This document shows positions 54,715 to 63,415 of a stretch of 64,000 nt of DNA, piece by piece. The notes beneath the pieces are model-generated. The model did not search any database. It was not told the DNA's origin and was given only the letters and a program-made list of their open reading frames with translations. Location of the stretch: assembly GCA_963804375.1 (NCBI GenBank), contig CAWDQE010000014.1, forward strand, positions 744,001 through 808,000, read 5' to 3'. The position numbers and the translations under genes are program-made. The stretch's first letter is position 1; each line of letters starts with the position of its first letter. Source of the DNA: JANXQG01 sp963804375 (GTDB taxonomy: Bacteria > Planctomycetota > Planctomycetia > Pirellulales > Thermoguttaceae).

Positions 54715-56147
54715 ATGGCCGTGTCTCAAGTTGAAACGAAGTTGCCGTACAAAGTCGCCGACATGTCCCTGGCCGATTGGGGCCGCAAGGAAATCGAGTT
54801 GGCGGAAAACGAAATGCCCGGCCTGATGGCCCTGCGGCGGAAATATGGACCCAGCAAGCCCTTGGCGGGGGCCCATATCGCCGGCTGCCTGCACATGACC
54901 ATCCAGACCGCCGTGCTGATCGAGACGCTCGTCGAACTCGGCGCCGAAGTGACATGGACAAGCTGCAACATCTATTCGACCCAGGACCACGCCGCCGCGG
55001 CCATTGCCGCCGTCGGAGTGCCCGTCTTCGCCTGGAAGGGTGAGCAACTTCAGGCCTATTGGGATAATATTCTCACCCAGGTTCTCAGCTTCAAGGACGC
55101 CGAGGGGCCGAACCTCCTCCTGGACGATGGCGGCGACCTGACCTTGCTGATGCACAAGGGCGTCGAGTTCGAGGCCCAGGGCGAAGTGCCCGACCCCGAT
55201 GCGGCCGAGCATGAAGAGGAGCGGGCGTTGCTCAACACGCTCTCCCGCAGCCTGGCCGAGGACCCGCGGCGTTTCACGCGGATGGTCGCCAACATCGTCG
55301 GCGTGAGCGAGGAGACCACCACCGGCGTGCATCGCCTGTACGACATGCACAGCCGCGGGGCCCTGCTGTTCCCGGCGATCAACGTCAACGATTCGGTGAC
55401 CAAGAGCAAGTTCGACAACCTCTACGGCTGCCGCGAGTCGCTGGCCGACGGCATCAAGCGGGCGACCGACATCATGGTCGCCGGCAAGGTCGTCGTGATT
55501 TGCGGCTACGGCGACGTGGGCAAGGGCTGCGCCCATTCGATGCGGTCCTACGGGGCCCGCGTGCTGATCACCGAGATCGACCCGATCTGCGCGCTGCAGG
55601 CCGCCATGGAAGGTTATGAAGTCACGACGATGGAAGACGCCTCGCGCGGGGCAATATCTTCGTCACCTGCACCGGCTGCCGCGACATCATCCTTGGCCAG
55701 CACATGGAGCAGATGCCCAACGACGCCATCGTCTGCAACATCGGGCACTTCGACCTGGAGATCGACGTCAACTACCTGAACACGCACAAGAACATCAGGA
55801 AGACGAACATCAAACCGCTGGTGGATCGATACACCTTCGCCGACGGCCATTCGATTCTCTTGCTGGCCGAAGGCCGGTTGGTGAATTTGGGCTGCGCCAC
55901 GGGCCATCCGTCGTTCGTGATGTCGAACAGTTTTACCAACCAGGTGCTCGCCCAACTGGCCCTCTGGACCGAGACCGAGAAGTATCCGCTGGGCGTCCAC
56001 TGCCTGCCGAAACTGCTCGACGAAGAGGTCGCCCGATTGCACCTCGAGCAGCTCGGCGTGAAGCTCACAAAGCTGACCGCCAAGCAGGCCGAATATTTGA
56101 AAGTGCCCGTCAACGGGCCGTTCAAGCCGGAATATTACCGGTATTAG
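54715..56147 (+). CDS. ahcY: Adenosylhomocysteinase, frameshifted
   Basis: From ATG 54715 (CAGGAGAGA in front) the protein has the usual blocks: LAGAHIAGCLHMTIQTAVLI, NIYSTQDHAAAAIA, then GCRESLADGIKRATDIMVAG and the NAD-binding GYGDVGKGCAHSMRSYGARV. Near 55645-55655 the frame is lost (after TTMEDASRG) and resumes in another as NIFVTCTGCRDIILGQHMEQ, ending KPEYYRY as AhcY proteins do. Combined length of about 477 residues is normal. It cleaves S-adenosylhomocysteine to adenosine and homocysteine. Because the enzyme is normally essential, a sequence error is the likeliest cause. Confidence 0.9.
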
Positions 56148-56417
56148 GCCGGACAGGATTGACCACTACCGTGTAACGTGTAATGGCGGTGGAAATCCCT
56201 AAGGAGATTCGATTTCGTCCAGTGCTGGTTGAGTGCTTTGGGGCGTCATCGGTCTTTCCCCGGCCGGGCTCGTGAACTCGCTGTCGTCGTCCCACTCCAG
56301 CCAGACGCCCCAGTCTCTCCCCAGAATCAGGCAGCGGTTTCCCTGGGGATGCGCGAGAATGGGGGGAAATCGTTAGAATAGTCATCGGCTTCATCGTTCC
56401 CAATCCATGGTCCGTAC
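56148..56417. other. Intergenic, nothing recognisable
   Basis: About 270 bp between ahcY and the orphan kinase. No terminator hairpin or clear promoter seen. Confidence 0.4.
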
Positions 56418-57722
56418 ATGAGACTTCCCCCGGAAGGCGCTCGCTGGCTCGTCTCGCTGCGCTGGATCGCCTGCGCGATGGTTTTCTTGGTGATCTGGCT
56501 CACTTCTTCGGTGCTGCACGTGGTGCCGCAGCCGCTGCCGCTGTACGTTGTGGCCGTCGTCATGTTGGTTTACAACCTGGCATTCCTTTGGAACCAACCG
56601 AATGCCGCCGGGGAGGTCAACGCCGAGAAGAACATCCTCCTGCAGGCCGTCCTCGACCTGACCGCCTTGACCCTGCTGGTCTATTTCTCCGACCTGCCGC
56701 GCAATCCGTTCCTGTTCTTCTTCCTCTTCCACATGATCATCGCCAGCATGTATCTCCGCGGTTGGGCGCCGCTGATCCTGGCGGCCGTGGTCACCTGCGC
56801 CGTGGGTGGGATCATGCTCTTGGAATACCTGCAATGGATCCCACGCTTCGCCATCCACTTTCCCTCCGAAACTCCCCAGCCGCCGCCGCTGGACGGCATG
56901 AGCCTGGCCGGGCTGTTCTGCGCCTTCAGCGGGGCCTTGTGGATCACGGTCTACTTCACCACTTCGATCCGCCGCTACGTCGACCGGGCCCACGCCGCCA
57001 TCCGGCAGAAGGAAAAGATGCTGGGCATCGGCCAGCTCGTGGCGGGCATCGCCCATCAGATCGCCAATCCGCTGGACGGCGTGCAGAACTGCCTGCGACG
57101 GATCGGCGAACGCGTGAAGAACGACGCCCACCTCACCGAATACGTGCAGATGATGACCGAGGCGCTCGAACGCATCGAGCGCACGGCCACGCGGGTCCAG
57201 GCCTTCGCCCGGCCCCGCGGCATCACGCTGCAAAGCACCGACGTTCGCGCGGCGGTCGAGGCCACGCTGGAGATGCTCGGCAGCACGCGCGTGGGCAACG
57301 TGCGGATCCAGCGCGAGCTGACCGCCGTGCCGCCGGTGCAGGGCGATCCCTATACGCTCCAGGAAGTGCTCTTCAACCTGTGCACCAACGCCCTGGCCGC
57401 GATGCCCCAGGGCGGGACGCTCACGCTCCGCTGCTATACCATGGGCGGTCGCGACGAGGACCAGATGGATTCGGTGGCCGTCGACGTGAGCGACACCGGC
57501 GTGGGCATTCCCCGCGTTGACCTGGAAAAGATCTTCGAGCCCTTCTACACCACCCGCGCCGATCGCGGCGGCACCGGCCTGGGGCTTGGCTTGTGCCGCA
57601 TGTTGATTGCCGAGATGGGCGGCCGCATCGAGGTCCGCAGCGTGCTGGACCAGGGCAGCACATTCACCGTCGTGCTCCACCCTTCCGCCCGGCCGGAAAA
57701 ACCCGGCTCACGCAAAGGGTGA
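56418..57722 (+). CDS. Orphan membrane histidine kinase, paralogue of the 11.6-12.9 kb kinase
   Basis: A 434-residue protein alignable over its full length with the kinase at 11552-12922, including the start (RLPPEGARWLVSLR), the six-helix membrane part and the ATPase boxes (FNLCTNALAAM, DTGVGIP, GGTGLGLGL). The phosphorylation box is GIAHQIANPLDGV: H213 is present but the neighbouring Glu is Gln (Q214). That acidic residue normally assists phosphotransfer. No response regulator is adjacent. It may work through the NtrC-type regulator of its paralogue or act as a modulator; both are inference. Confidence 0.88.
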   Translation: MRLPPEGARWLVSLRWIACAMVFLVIWLTSSVLHVVPQPLPLYVVAVVMLVYNLAFLWNQPNAAGEVNAEKNILLQAVLDLTALTLLVYFSDLPRNPFLFFFLFHMIIASMYLRGWAPLILAAVVTCAVGGIMLLEYLQWIPRFAIHFPSETPQPPPLDGMSLAGLFCAFSGALWITVYFTTSIRRYVDRAHAAIRQKEKMLGIGQLVAGIAHQIANPLDGVQNCLRRIGERVKNDAHLTEYVQMMTEALERIERTATRVQAFARPRGITLQSTDVRAAVEATLEMLGSTRVGNVRIQRELTAVPPVQGDPYTLQEVLFNLCTNALAAMPQGGTLTLRCYTMGGRDEDQMDSVAVDVSDTGVGIPRVDLEKIFEPFYTTRADRGGTGLGLGLCRMLIAEMGGRIEVRSVLDQGSTFTVVLHPSARPEKPGSRKG

Positions 57723-57886
57723 GCGCAAAGGTTGGAAGAAGGTACACAGTGTTTCGCGGCTCCTACTGCCGCAAAGGAAGTACTGCCTGTAGCGATTCAT
57801 CGCGGAGGAACAGCCCGAGCAAGACGAGCGCGCCGTTGTGGCGGATACGGCCGGCGGAACGTCCCATAAAAGTGTAAGAGCCCCTC

Positions 57887-57919
57887 TTGACACTGCCAAA
57901 TTACTGATAATAATTATCA
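57887..57919 (+). promoter_or_regulatory. Promoter with embedded 7-1-7 Fur/PerR box
   Basis: TTGACA (57887-57892) is a perfect -35. TGATAATAATTATCA (57905-57919) is an exact 7-1-7 inverted repeat of the Fur-box type and contains the -10 (for example TAATTA, 18-bp spacer). The box ends 2 bp before the regulator's ATG, so the transcript would be nearly leaderless and bound regulator would block RNA polymerase. Autoregulation is strongly suggested. Confidence 0.85.
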
Positions 57920-57921
57920 TT

Positions 57922-58452
57922 ATGAATATTGGCAATACCCGTGAAAACCCTCCCTGTGGCGACGACCAATGTCTCGAAATAGGCGATACAAGCCAGCACC
58001 GCAAAACGCGGCAGCGACAGGTCATTCTGGAGGAATTGCGCGCGGTTACTTCCCACCCCACAGCGGTCGAGCTATACGAACTCGTGCGGCGGCGATTGCC
58101 GCGAGTCAGCCTGGGCACGGTCTACCGCAACCTGGATTTGCTGGCCCGATCGGGCTTGATCGAGAAACTCGAACATTCCGGCGGCGAAGCCCGCTTCGAC
58201 GCCAATACGGCCCAACATGATCATCTGCGCTGCGTGCGTTGCGGGCGAGTCGATGACGTGATGGCACCCCCCCTTGATCTTACCCGTCCGGAAGATCATG
58301 ATTTGCGCGGTTACGAGCTAATTGGCCACCGCTTGGAATTCCTCGGCATCTGCCCCCGCTGCCGGCAGTTGCCCGCAACCAGGCGATGCTCGGCGGCAAG
58401 TGATATCCCAGGCGGCGCCAAAACAACTTCAGGAGAATCGGAACATGCTTAA
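57922..58452 (+). CDS. perR: Fur-family regulator, PerR-like
   Basis: A 176-residue protein: winged helix (TRQRQVILEELRAVTSHPTA, SLGTVYRNLDLLARSGLIEK) and a metal domain with Cys pairs CVRCG and CPRC for structural zinc. The five ligands of the PerR regulatory site are all found: His in SHPTA, Asp in ARFDAN, two His in QHDHLRC, and Asp at the position that separates PerR (Asp) from Fur (Glu), in CGRVDDV. It is followed by ferritin (8-bp overlap) and then peroxiredoxin, which fits a peroxide and iron-store regulon. The start codon was chosen because translation upstream would run through the operator. Confidence 0.87.
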   Translation: MNIGNTRENPPCGDDQCLEIGDTSQHRKTRQRQVILEELRAVTSHPTAVELYELVRRRLPRVSLGTVYRNLDLLARSGLIEKLEHSGGEARFDANTAQHDHLRCVRCGRVDDVMAPPLDLTRPEDHDLRGYELIGHRLEFLGICPRCRQLPATRRCSAASDIPGGAKTTSGESEHA

Positions 58453-58939
58453 AGCGAACGTCCAAGAGGCACTCAACAACCAGATCAACGGCGAGATCGC
58501 ATCGACCTACCTGTATCTGTCGATGGCCGCCTACTTCGAATCGAAGAACTTCCACGGCATGGCCAAGTGGATGGAAGTCCAGGCCCGCGAGGAATGGAGC
58601 CATGCCATGAAGTTCTTCGGCCACGTCAACGAACGCGGCGGACGGGTCATTCTGAGGCAAATCGACGCCCCGCCCAGCGAATGGAAGTCGGTGCAGGACG
58701 TCTTCGAGTACACGCTCTCGCACGAGATCAAAGTCACCGAGAAGATCCACGCCATTGTCAAGCTGGCCACCAGCGAGTGCGATTATGCCACGCTGGCCTT
58801 CCTACAGTGGTTCGTCAGCGAGCAGGTCGAGGAAGAGGCGCAAACGACGGCCATCGTCGAGAAGCTGAAACTGATGGGCGACGGCCACATCGGCCTCTTC
58901 ATTCTTGACGGCGAGCTCGGCAAGCGGGCCGCCGGATAG
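58445..58939 (+). CDS. ftnA: Bacterial ferritin
   Basis: A 164-residue four-helix protein starting MLKANVQEALNNQINGEIAS. Ferroxidase residues are visible: Glu in NGEIASTYLYL, Glu and His in AREEWSHAMKFF, and Glu in SEQVEEEAQT. It has no haem-binding Met typical of bacterioferritin in the usual place. It oxidises and stores iron in the cytosol. GGAG in the end of the regulator gene serves as its ribosome-binding site and the genes overlap by 8 bp, so translation is coupled. Confidence 0.93.
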   Translation: MLKANVQEALNNQINGEIASTYLYLSMAAYFESKNFHGMAKWMEVQAREEWSHAMKFFGHVNERGGRVILRQIDAPPSEWKSVQDVFEYTLSHEIKVTEKIHAIVKLATSECDYATLAFLQWFVSEQVEEEAQTTAIVEKLKLMGDGHIGLFILDGELGKRAAG

Positions 58940-59061
58940 AACTTAGAACTTAGTACTTAGTACTTGGTACTTAGTACCAGTACTAAGGACTACGGACCAA
59001 GATCTAACACCTGATCACCGAAATCATCCCTTTCCGTGTAACTTTTTGAAGGAGATTCCCT
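58940..59061. repeat. TTAGTACTTAG-type short repeats between ferritin and peroxiredoxin
   Basis: The first 50 bp are built from imperfect repeats of AACTTAGTACTTAG, resembling the 14-bp repeat at 12931-12982. The rest holds the AAGGAGA ribosome-binding site of the next gene. Confidence 0.6.
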
Positions 59062-59652
<591 letters not shown>

Positions 59653-59873
59653 GTAACAGAATCCGAAGCTCAAAATCCGAAATCCGAAACCAATTCCAAT
59701 TAACAAATGCGAATGACAAAAACACCGTGACGGCGCCCCATGCCCACTTTGGAGCATGCGAATTTCGCATTGTTTTTGGATCGGGGCACCCGCTTGCGGG
59801 TCACGGATTTCGACATTCGGATTTCGTGTTTGATATTGTTGCCGCGCCCCCATTCTCGGCGTAGCATGAATAT
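59653..59873. repeat. Imperfect long inverted repeat built on AAATCCGAAATCC units
   Basis: The left part has ATCCGAAATCCGAAACC and AAATGCGAATGACAAAAAC; the right part has GCGAATTTCGCATTGTTTTTGG and GATTTCGACATTCGGATTTC, roughly complementary. A single CACCCGCTTGCGGGT unit lies inside. A similar element occurs at 62657-62806. Confidence 0.65.
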
Positions 59874-61013
59874 ATGCCCGAACTTCTCTCCAACTTCGTT
59901 TGGCAGTGCTGGCTGGTCATGGTGGAGATGGCCCCGTACTTGCTGTTCGGATTTGCGCTGGCCGGCCTGATGTCGATCTGGATCTCGCCCGAGTGGACCG
60001 AGCGGCACCTGGGTGGCAAGGGCATGGGTCCGGTAGTGAAGGCGACCTTGCTGGGGATACCGCTGCCGCTATGTTCGTGCAGCGTGATTCCGGTGGTGGC
60101 TTCGATGCGGCGGCATGGCGCGAGCCGGGCGGCGGCGACTTCGTTCCTGCTCTCCACGCCGCAGACCGGGGTCGACAGCATTGCCGTGACCTATGCGCTA
60201 TTGGGGCCGATCTTTGCCGTTTTTCGCCCCGTAGCCGCCCTGATCAGCGGCATCTTGGGCGGAGCGCTGGTGCTCGTGTTCGGACGGGCGAACTCCGTGC
60301 AGGCCGACGTGCCCCCGGAATGCGCCGAGGCGTGCTGTTCGGGCGACCGCACGGCGCCGGCCTGGTTGCGGGCAGCCAAGTACGGCTTCGTCACGCTGCC
60401 GCGCGACCTGGCCTGGCCGCTCCTGATCGGCGTGGCAATCGCCGGGGCGATCGCCGCCAAGTTCCCGGCCGATAGCCTGCAAGCGCATCTCGGCGGCGGA
60501 TTGCTTTCCATTCTTGTCATGATGGCAGCGGGCATTCCGCTTTATGTTTGTGCCACGGCTTCCGTGCCGATCGCCGCAGGGCTGATTCATCTGGGTGCAT
60601 CGCCCGGCGCGGCATTGGCCTTCCTGATCGTCGGCGCGTCGACCAACCCGGCCGCGGTGACGACCGTCTGGAAAGTCCTCGGCCGCCGCACGACGGCCGT
60701 CTATCTCCTGACCGTCGGGCTGAGTGCCTTCCTCTGCGGCGTGGTGCTCAATGGGCTTTCCAACTGGCTTAGTCAATGGCCGCAGCTTGCCGCCTGCACG
60801 GCGGCCGCTTGTGTCGGGCATCACGCGGAGCCGGGCGGGTTCTGGTCGAACTTCTGGGCCGTGGCCCTCTTGGCCGTGCTACTTGGATCGAAACTGCCGA
60901 TCCGCGGCAAGATCACCACGCCTGTTGAAACGCGGAGTCCGGCCCCCGAGCCAGAACATTCGTGCGGTTGTGGATGTGCGGAGCAGCCGCTGCACCAGTT
61001 GGCGAAGAAGTGA
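59874..61013 (+). CDS. SO_0444/DUF318-type metal efflux permease
   Basis: A 379-residue inner-membrane protein with about 8-10 hydrophobic segments. The hallmark Cys motif is PLPLCSCSVIPVVASMRRHG, repeated weakly in the second half as GIPLYVCATASVPIAAGLI. A cytosolic loop has ECAEACCSGD and the tail HSCGCGCAEQPLH, both likely metal-binding. Relatives are linked to copper, zinc or arsenic export. It is placed alone, convergent with leuB. Confidence 0.83.
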   Translation: MPELLSNFVWQCWLVMVEMAPYLLFGFALAGLMSIWISPEWTERHLGGKGMGPVVKATLLGIPLPLCSCSVIPVVASMRRHGASRAAATSFLLSTPQTGVDSIAVTYALLGPIFAVFRPVAALISGILGGALVLVFGRANSVQADVPPECAEACCSGDRTAPAWLRAAKYGFVTLPRDLAWPLLIGVAIAGAIAAKFPADSLQAHLGGGLLSILVMMAAGIPLYVCATASVPIAAGLIHLGASPGAALAFLIVGASTNPAAVTTVWKVLGRRTTAVYLLTVGLSAFLCGVVLNGLSNWLSQWPQLAACTAAACVGHHAEPGGFWSNFWAVALLAVLLGSKLPIRGKITTPVETRSPAPEPEHSCGCGCAEQPLHQLAKK

Positions 61014-61082
61014 GCAGGGAGGCTGTGGAGTGCGGCGATTTATTGTTGCTTTCGGTTTGCCGTAAAGCGGCTTTCCCTTGGA

Positions 61083-62150
61083 TTACAGCGCCTCGCAGAC
61101 CAGATCGCCGATTTCCCGAGTGCTATAGCCCATCTTGCCGGCAGCTTGACTCTCCATCTTCGTGCCGGTGACCGCCTGAATGGCCTTCATCACCCGTTGG
61201 CCGGCCTGGGGATAGCCGCTTTGCTCCAGCAGCATGCCGGTGGCGCTGATGGCGGCAATGGGATTGATGACGTTCTTGCCGGTGTACTTCGGCGCGCTGC
61301 CGCCCATCGGCTCGAACATGCTCAGTCCGCCGGGGTCGGGATTGATGTTGCCGCCCGCCGCCACGCCCATGCCGCCTTGCAGAATGCCGGCCAGATCGGT
61401 GATGATGTCGCCGAACATGTTCGTGGTCACAATTACGTCGTAGTACTCGGGGTTCTTCACCATCCACATGCAGCAGGCGTCGACGTGGTTGTAGTCGGGC
61501 TTGACGTCGGGATATTCCTTGGCCACGTCCTGGAAGGTCCGCCACCAGAGGTCGTGGCCGTAGGTCAGGACGTTGGTCTTGGCCACCAGCGTGAGCTGCT
61601 TCTTCTTGTTGCGCTTGCGGGTGAACTCGAAGGCCCAGCGGATGCAACGCTCGCAGCCCTTGCGGGTGTAGATGGCCGTTTGCGTGGCGACCTCGTCGGG
61701 CGTGCCCTTCTTCAGCCAGCCGCCGACGCCGGCGTACATGTCTTCGGTGTTCTCGCGGACCACGACGAAATCGATGTCGCCCGGCCCCTTGCCGGCCAGC
61801 GGCGTTTCGACGCCGGGGAAGAGCTTGACGGGCCGGAGATTGATGTACTGGTCGAAGCGGAAACGCAGGGCGAGAAGCAGGCCCTTTTCCAGCACGCCGG
61901 GCGCAACGTCGGGATGGCCGACCGCGCCCAAAAGGATTGCCTTGAAGGTGGCCAACTCGTTGACGACCTCCTCGGGCAGGATCTCGCCGGTGCGAAGGAA
62001 GCGCTCGCCGCCCAGATCAAAATCCTTGAGTTCGTAGCGAATGCCTTCCAGGGCCGCGACGGCCTTGAAGACCTTGACGGCTTCGGCGGTGACTTCGGGA
62101 CCGGTCCCGTCGCCGCCCACCACGGCGACGCGCAGAATTTGGTTGCTCAT
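61083..62150 (-). CDS. leuB: 3-isopropylmalate dehydrogenase-type enzyme
   Basis: A 355-residue protein: RVAVVGGDGTGPEVTAEAVK at the start, LRFRFDQYINLRPVKLFPGV (substrate Arg residues), VVVRENTEDMYAGVGGWLKK, the metal-binding DVIVTTNMFGDIITDLAGIL and the coenzyme site GGSAPKYTGKNVINPIAA. The sequence could also fit the related tartrate/isocitrate-type dehydrogenases, but NAD-dependent IPMDH in leucine synthesis is most likely. It starts 6 bp after the rpsG stop, an unusual partner for a ribosomal operon. Confidence 0.85.
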   Translation of the reverse strand: MSNQILRVAVVGGDGTGPEVTAEAVKVFKAVAALEGIRYELKDFDLGGERFLRTGEILPEEVVNELATFKAILLGAVGHPDVAPGVLEKGLLLALRFRFDQYINLRPVKLFPGVETPLAGKGPGDIDFVVVRENTEDMYAGVGGWLKKGTPDEVATQTAIYTRKGCERCIRWAFEFTRKRNKKKQLTLVAKTNVLTYGHDLWWRTFQDVAKEYPDVKPDYNHVDACCMWMVKNPEYYDVIVTTNMFGDIITDLAGILQGGMGVAAGGNINPDPGGLSMFEPMGGSAPKYTGKNVINPIAAISATGMLLEQSGYPQAGQRVMKAIQAVTGTKMESQAAGKMGYSTREIGDLVCEAL

Positions 62151-62156
62151 GATAGC

Positions 62157-62627
62157 TTACCAGGCGAAGTGGGCGAAGGCCTTGTTGGCGTCCGCCATGC
62201 GGTGCACGTTCTCGCGCTTCGTATAGGCGGCGCCTTCGCGGTTATAGGCCTGGAGAAGTTCGGCGGCCAGTTTCTCGTGCATGGGCCGGCCCTTCTTTTC
62301 ACGGCAGGAGCCCAGGATCCAGCGGATGGCCAGCGACTGCTGCCGGGTGCGATTGACCTGCATCGGCACCTGATACGAGGCGCCGCCGACGCGCTTCGAG
62401 CGGACCTCGATGTTCGGCTTGACGTTCTCGACGGCCTGGGTAAAGACCTCGATCGGCTGGGAGTCTTTGAGCTTCTCCTGGATGATGTCCAAGGCGCCGT
62501 AGAAGACCCGCTGCGCGTTGCTCTTCTTGCCGTTCCACATCATGCAATTGATGAACTTGCTGGCCAGGAGCGACCCGTACCTGGGATCTCCGGCAAGCAT
62601 TTTGCGACTAGCAGTGATTCGACCCAT
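62157..62627 (-). CDS. rpsG: Ribosomal protein S7
   Basis: A 156-residue protein starting MGRITASRKMLAGDPRYGSL, with NCMMWNGKKSNAQRVFYGAL and VEVRSKRVGGASYQVP-type core sequence (here NIEVRSKRVGGASYQVPMQV). It binds 16S rRNA in the 30S head. The ATG at 62627 gives the conserved N-terminus; an earlier in-frame start was rejected. Second gene after rpsL on the minus strand. Confidence 0.97.
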   Translation of the reverse strand: MGRITASRKMLAGDPRYGSLLASKFINCMMWNGKKSNAQRVFYGALDIIQEKLKDSQPIEVFTQAVENVKPNIEVRSKRVGGASYQVPMQVNRTRQQSLAIRWILGSCREKKGRPMHEKLAAELLQAYNREGAAYTKRENVHRMADANKAFAHFAW

Positions 62628-62656
62628 AAAAACTGATTGAACGGGTAAGGGAATGG

Positions 62657-62806
62657 GGACCGGAAAAAAATTCCAAATCAGAATCTCCAAATCCCAAACA
62701 AATTCAAATTAGCAAATCGCAATGACCAAAACCGTTTTGAGCATTGGTATTTTGGTTTTTGGATTTGTTTGGAATTTCGTGCTTGAGATTTGGGGTTTCT
62801 GATTGT
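62657..62806. repeat. Long imperfect inverted repeat between rpsL and rpsG
   Basis: The left half (AATTCCAAATCAGAATCTCC, AAACAAATTCAAATTAGC) pairs with the right half (GTTTTTGGATTTGTTTGGAATT and GAGATTTGGGGTTTCTGATT). It lies in the middle of the ribosomal operon and would fold in the mRNA. It is related to the element at 59653-59873. Confidence 0.75.
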
Positions 62807-62807
62807 T

Positions 62808-63182
62808 CTATTTGCTTGCTTTCTTGGCGCCATATCTGCTACGGGACTGCTTGCGGCCCTCGACACCCAAGGTATCCAGCGCACCGCGGACGACCTGATA
62901 ACGCACGCCGGGCAGATCGCGGATACGGCCGCCGCGGATCAACACGATCGAGTGTTCCTGGAGGCTATGGCCCTCGCCCGGAATGTACACGGTAACTTCC
63001 TTGCCGTTGGAAAGCCGCACGCGGGTGATCTTCCGCAAGGCCGAGTTCGGCTTCTTGGGAGTCATCGTCTTTACCTGCAGGCAGACGCCGCGCTTCTGCG
63101 GGCATTGATCCAGCACCGGCGCCTTGCTGTACCGGCGTTGGTAAAGGCGCTTCTTTCGGACCAGTTGGTTGATTGTCGGCAT
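62808..63182 (-). CDS. rpsL: Ribosomal protein S12
   Basis: A 124-residue protein: MPTINQLVRKKRLYQRRYSK start, TMTPKKPNSALRKITRVRLS and IPGEGHSLQEHSIVLIRGGR core, PGVRYQVVRGALDTLGVEGR near the end. It is in the 30S decoding site. Lys in the PKKPNS loop is the classical streptomycin-sensitivity residue. First gene downstream of rpoC. Confidence 0.98.
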   Translation of the reverse strand: MPTINQLVRKKRLYQRRYSKAPVLDQCPQKRGVCLQVKTMTPKKPNSALRKITRVRLSNGKEVTVYIPGEGHSLQEHSIVLIRGGRIRDLPGVRYQVVRGALDTLGVEGRKQSRSRYGAKKASK

Positions 63183-63415
63183 AGCTACTCAGTCATTCTA
63201 CCACCAACGCGGGGTCGGCGGGGACTTTGGAAGTTGTGATTCCCGCACGCGGCGAGAATCCTTTATTTTCACCCGTTTCTTGCGGCCTGTCAACAGGGGC
63301 CGGGACAATCAATTGCCACCTGCCGATCGTCGAGCGCCAGGGCGAGGTCATTTGTACGTGAACTCCGCGAAAAACCCTCACCCCCTGCCCTCTCCTGGCA
63401 GGAGAGGGGAGCCGC
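63183..63415. other. rpoC-rpsL intergenic region with repeat copy
   Basis: About 230 bp between rpoC and rpsL on the minus strand. At 63375-63411 it has a copy of the CCCTCACCCC...CCTCTCC hairpin family, directly after the rpoC stop, where it could act as a weak terminator. A promoter for the ribosomal genes is expected but not clearly visible. Confidence 0.5.

Noticed and set aside
61146..62636. 496-codon plus-strand frame over leuB and rpsG
   Set aside because: Antisense to two certain genes.
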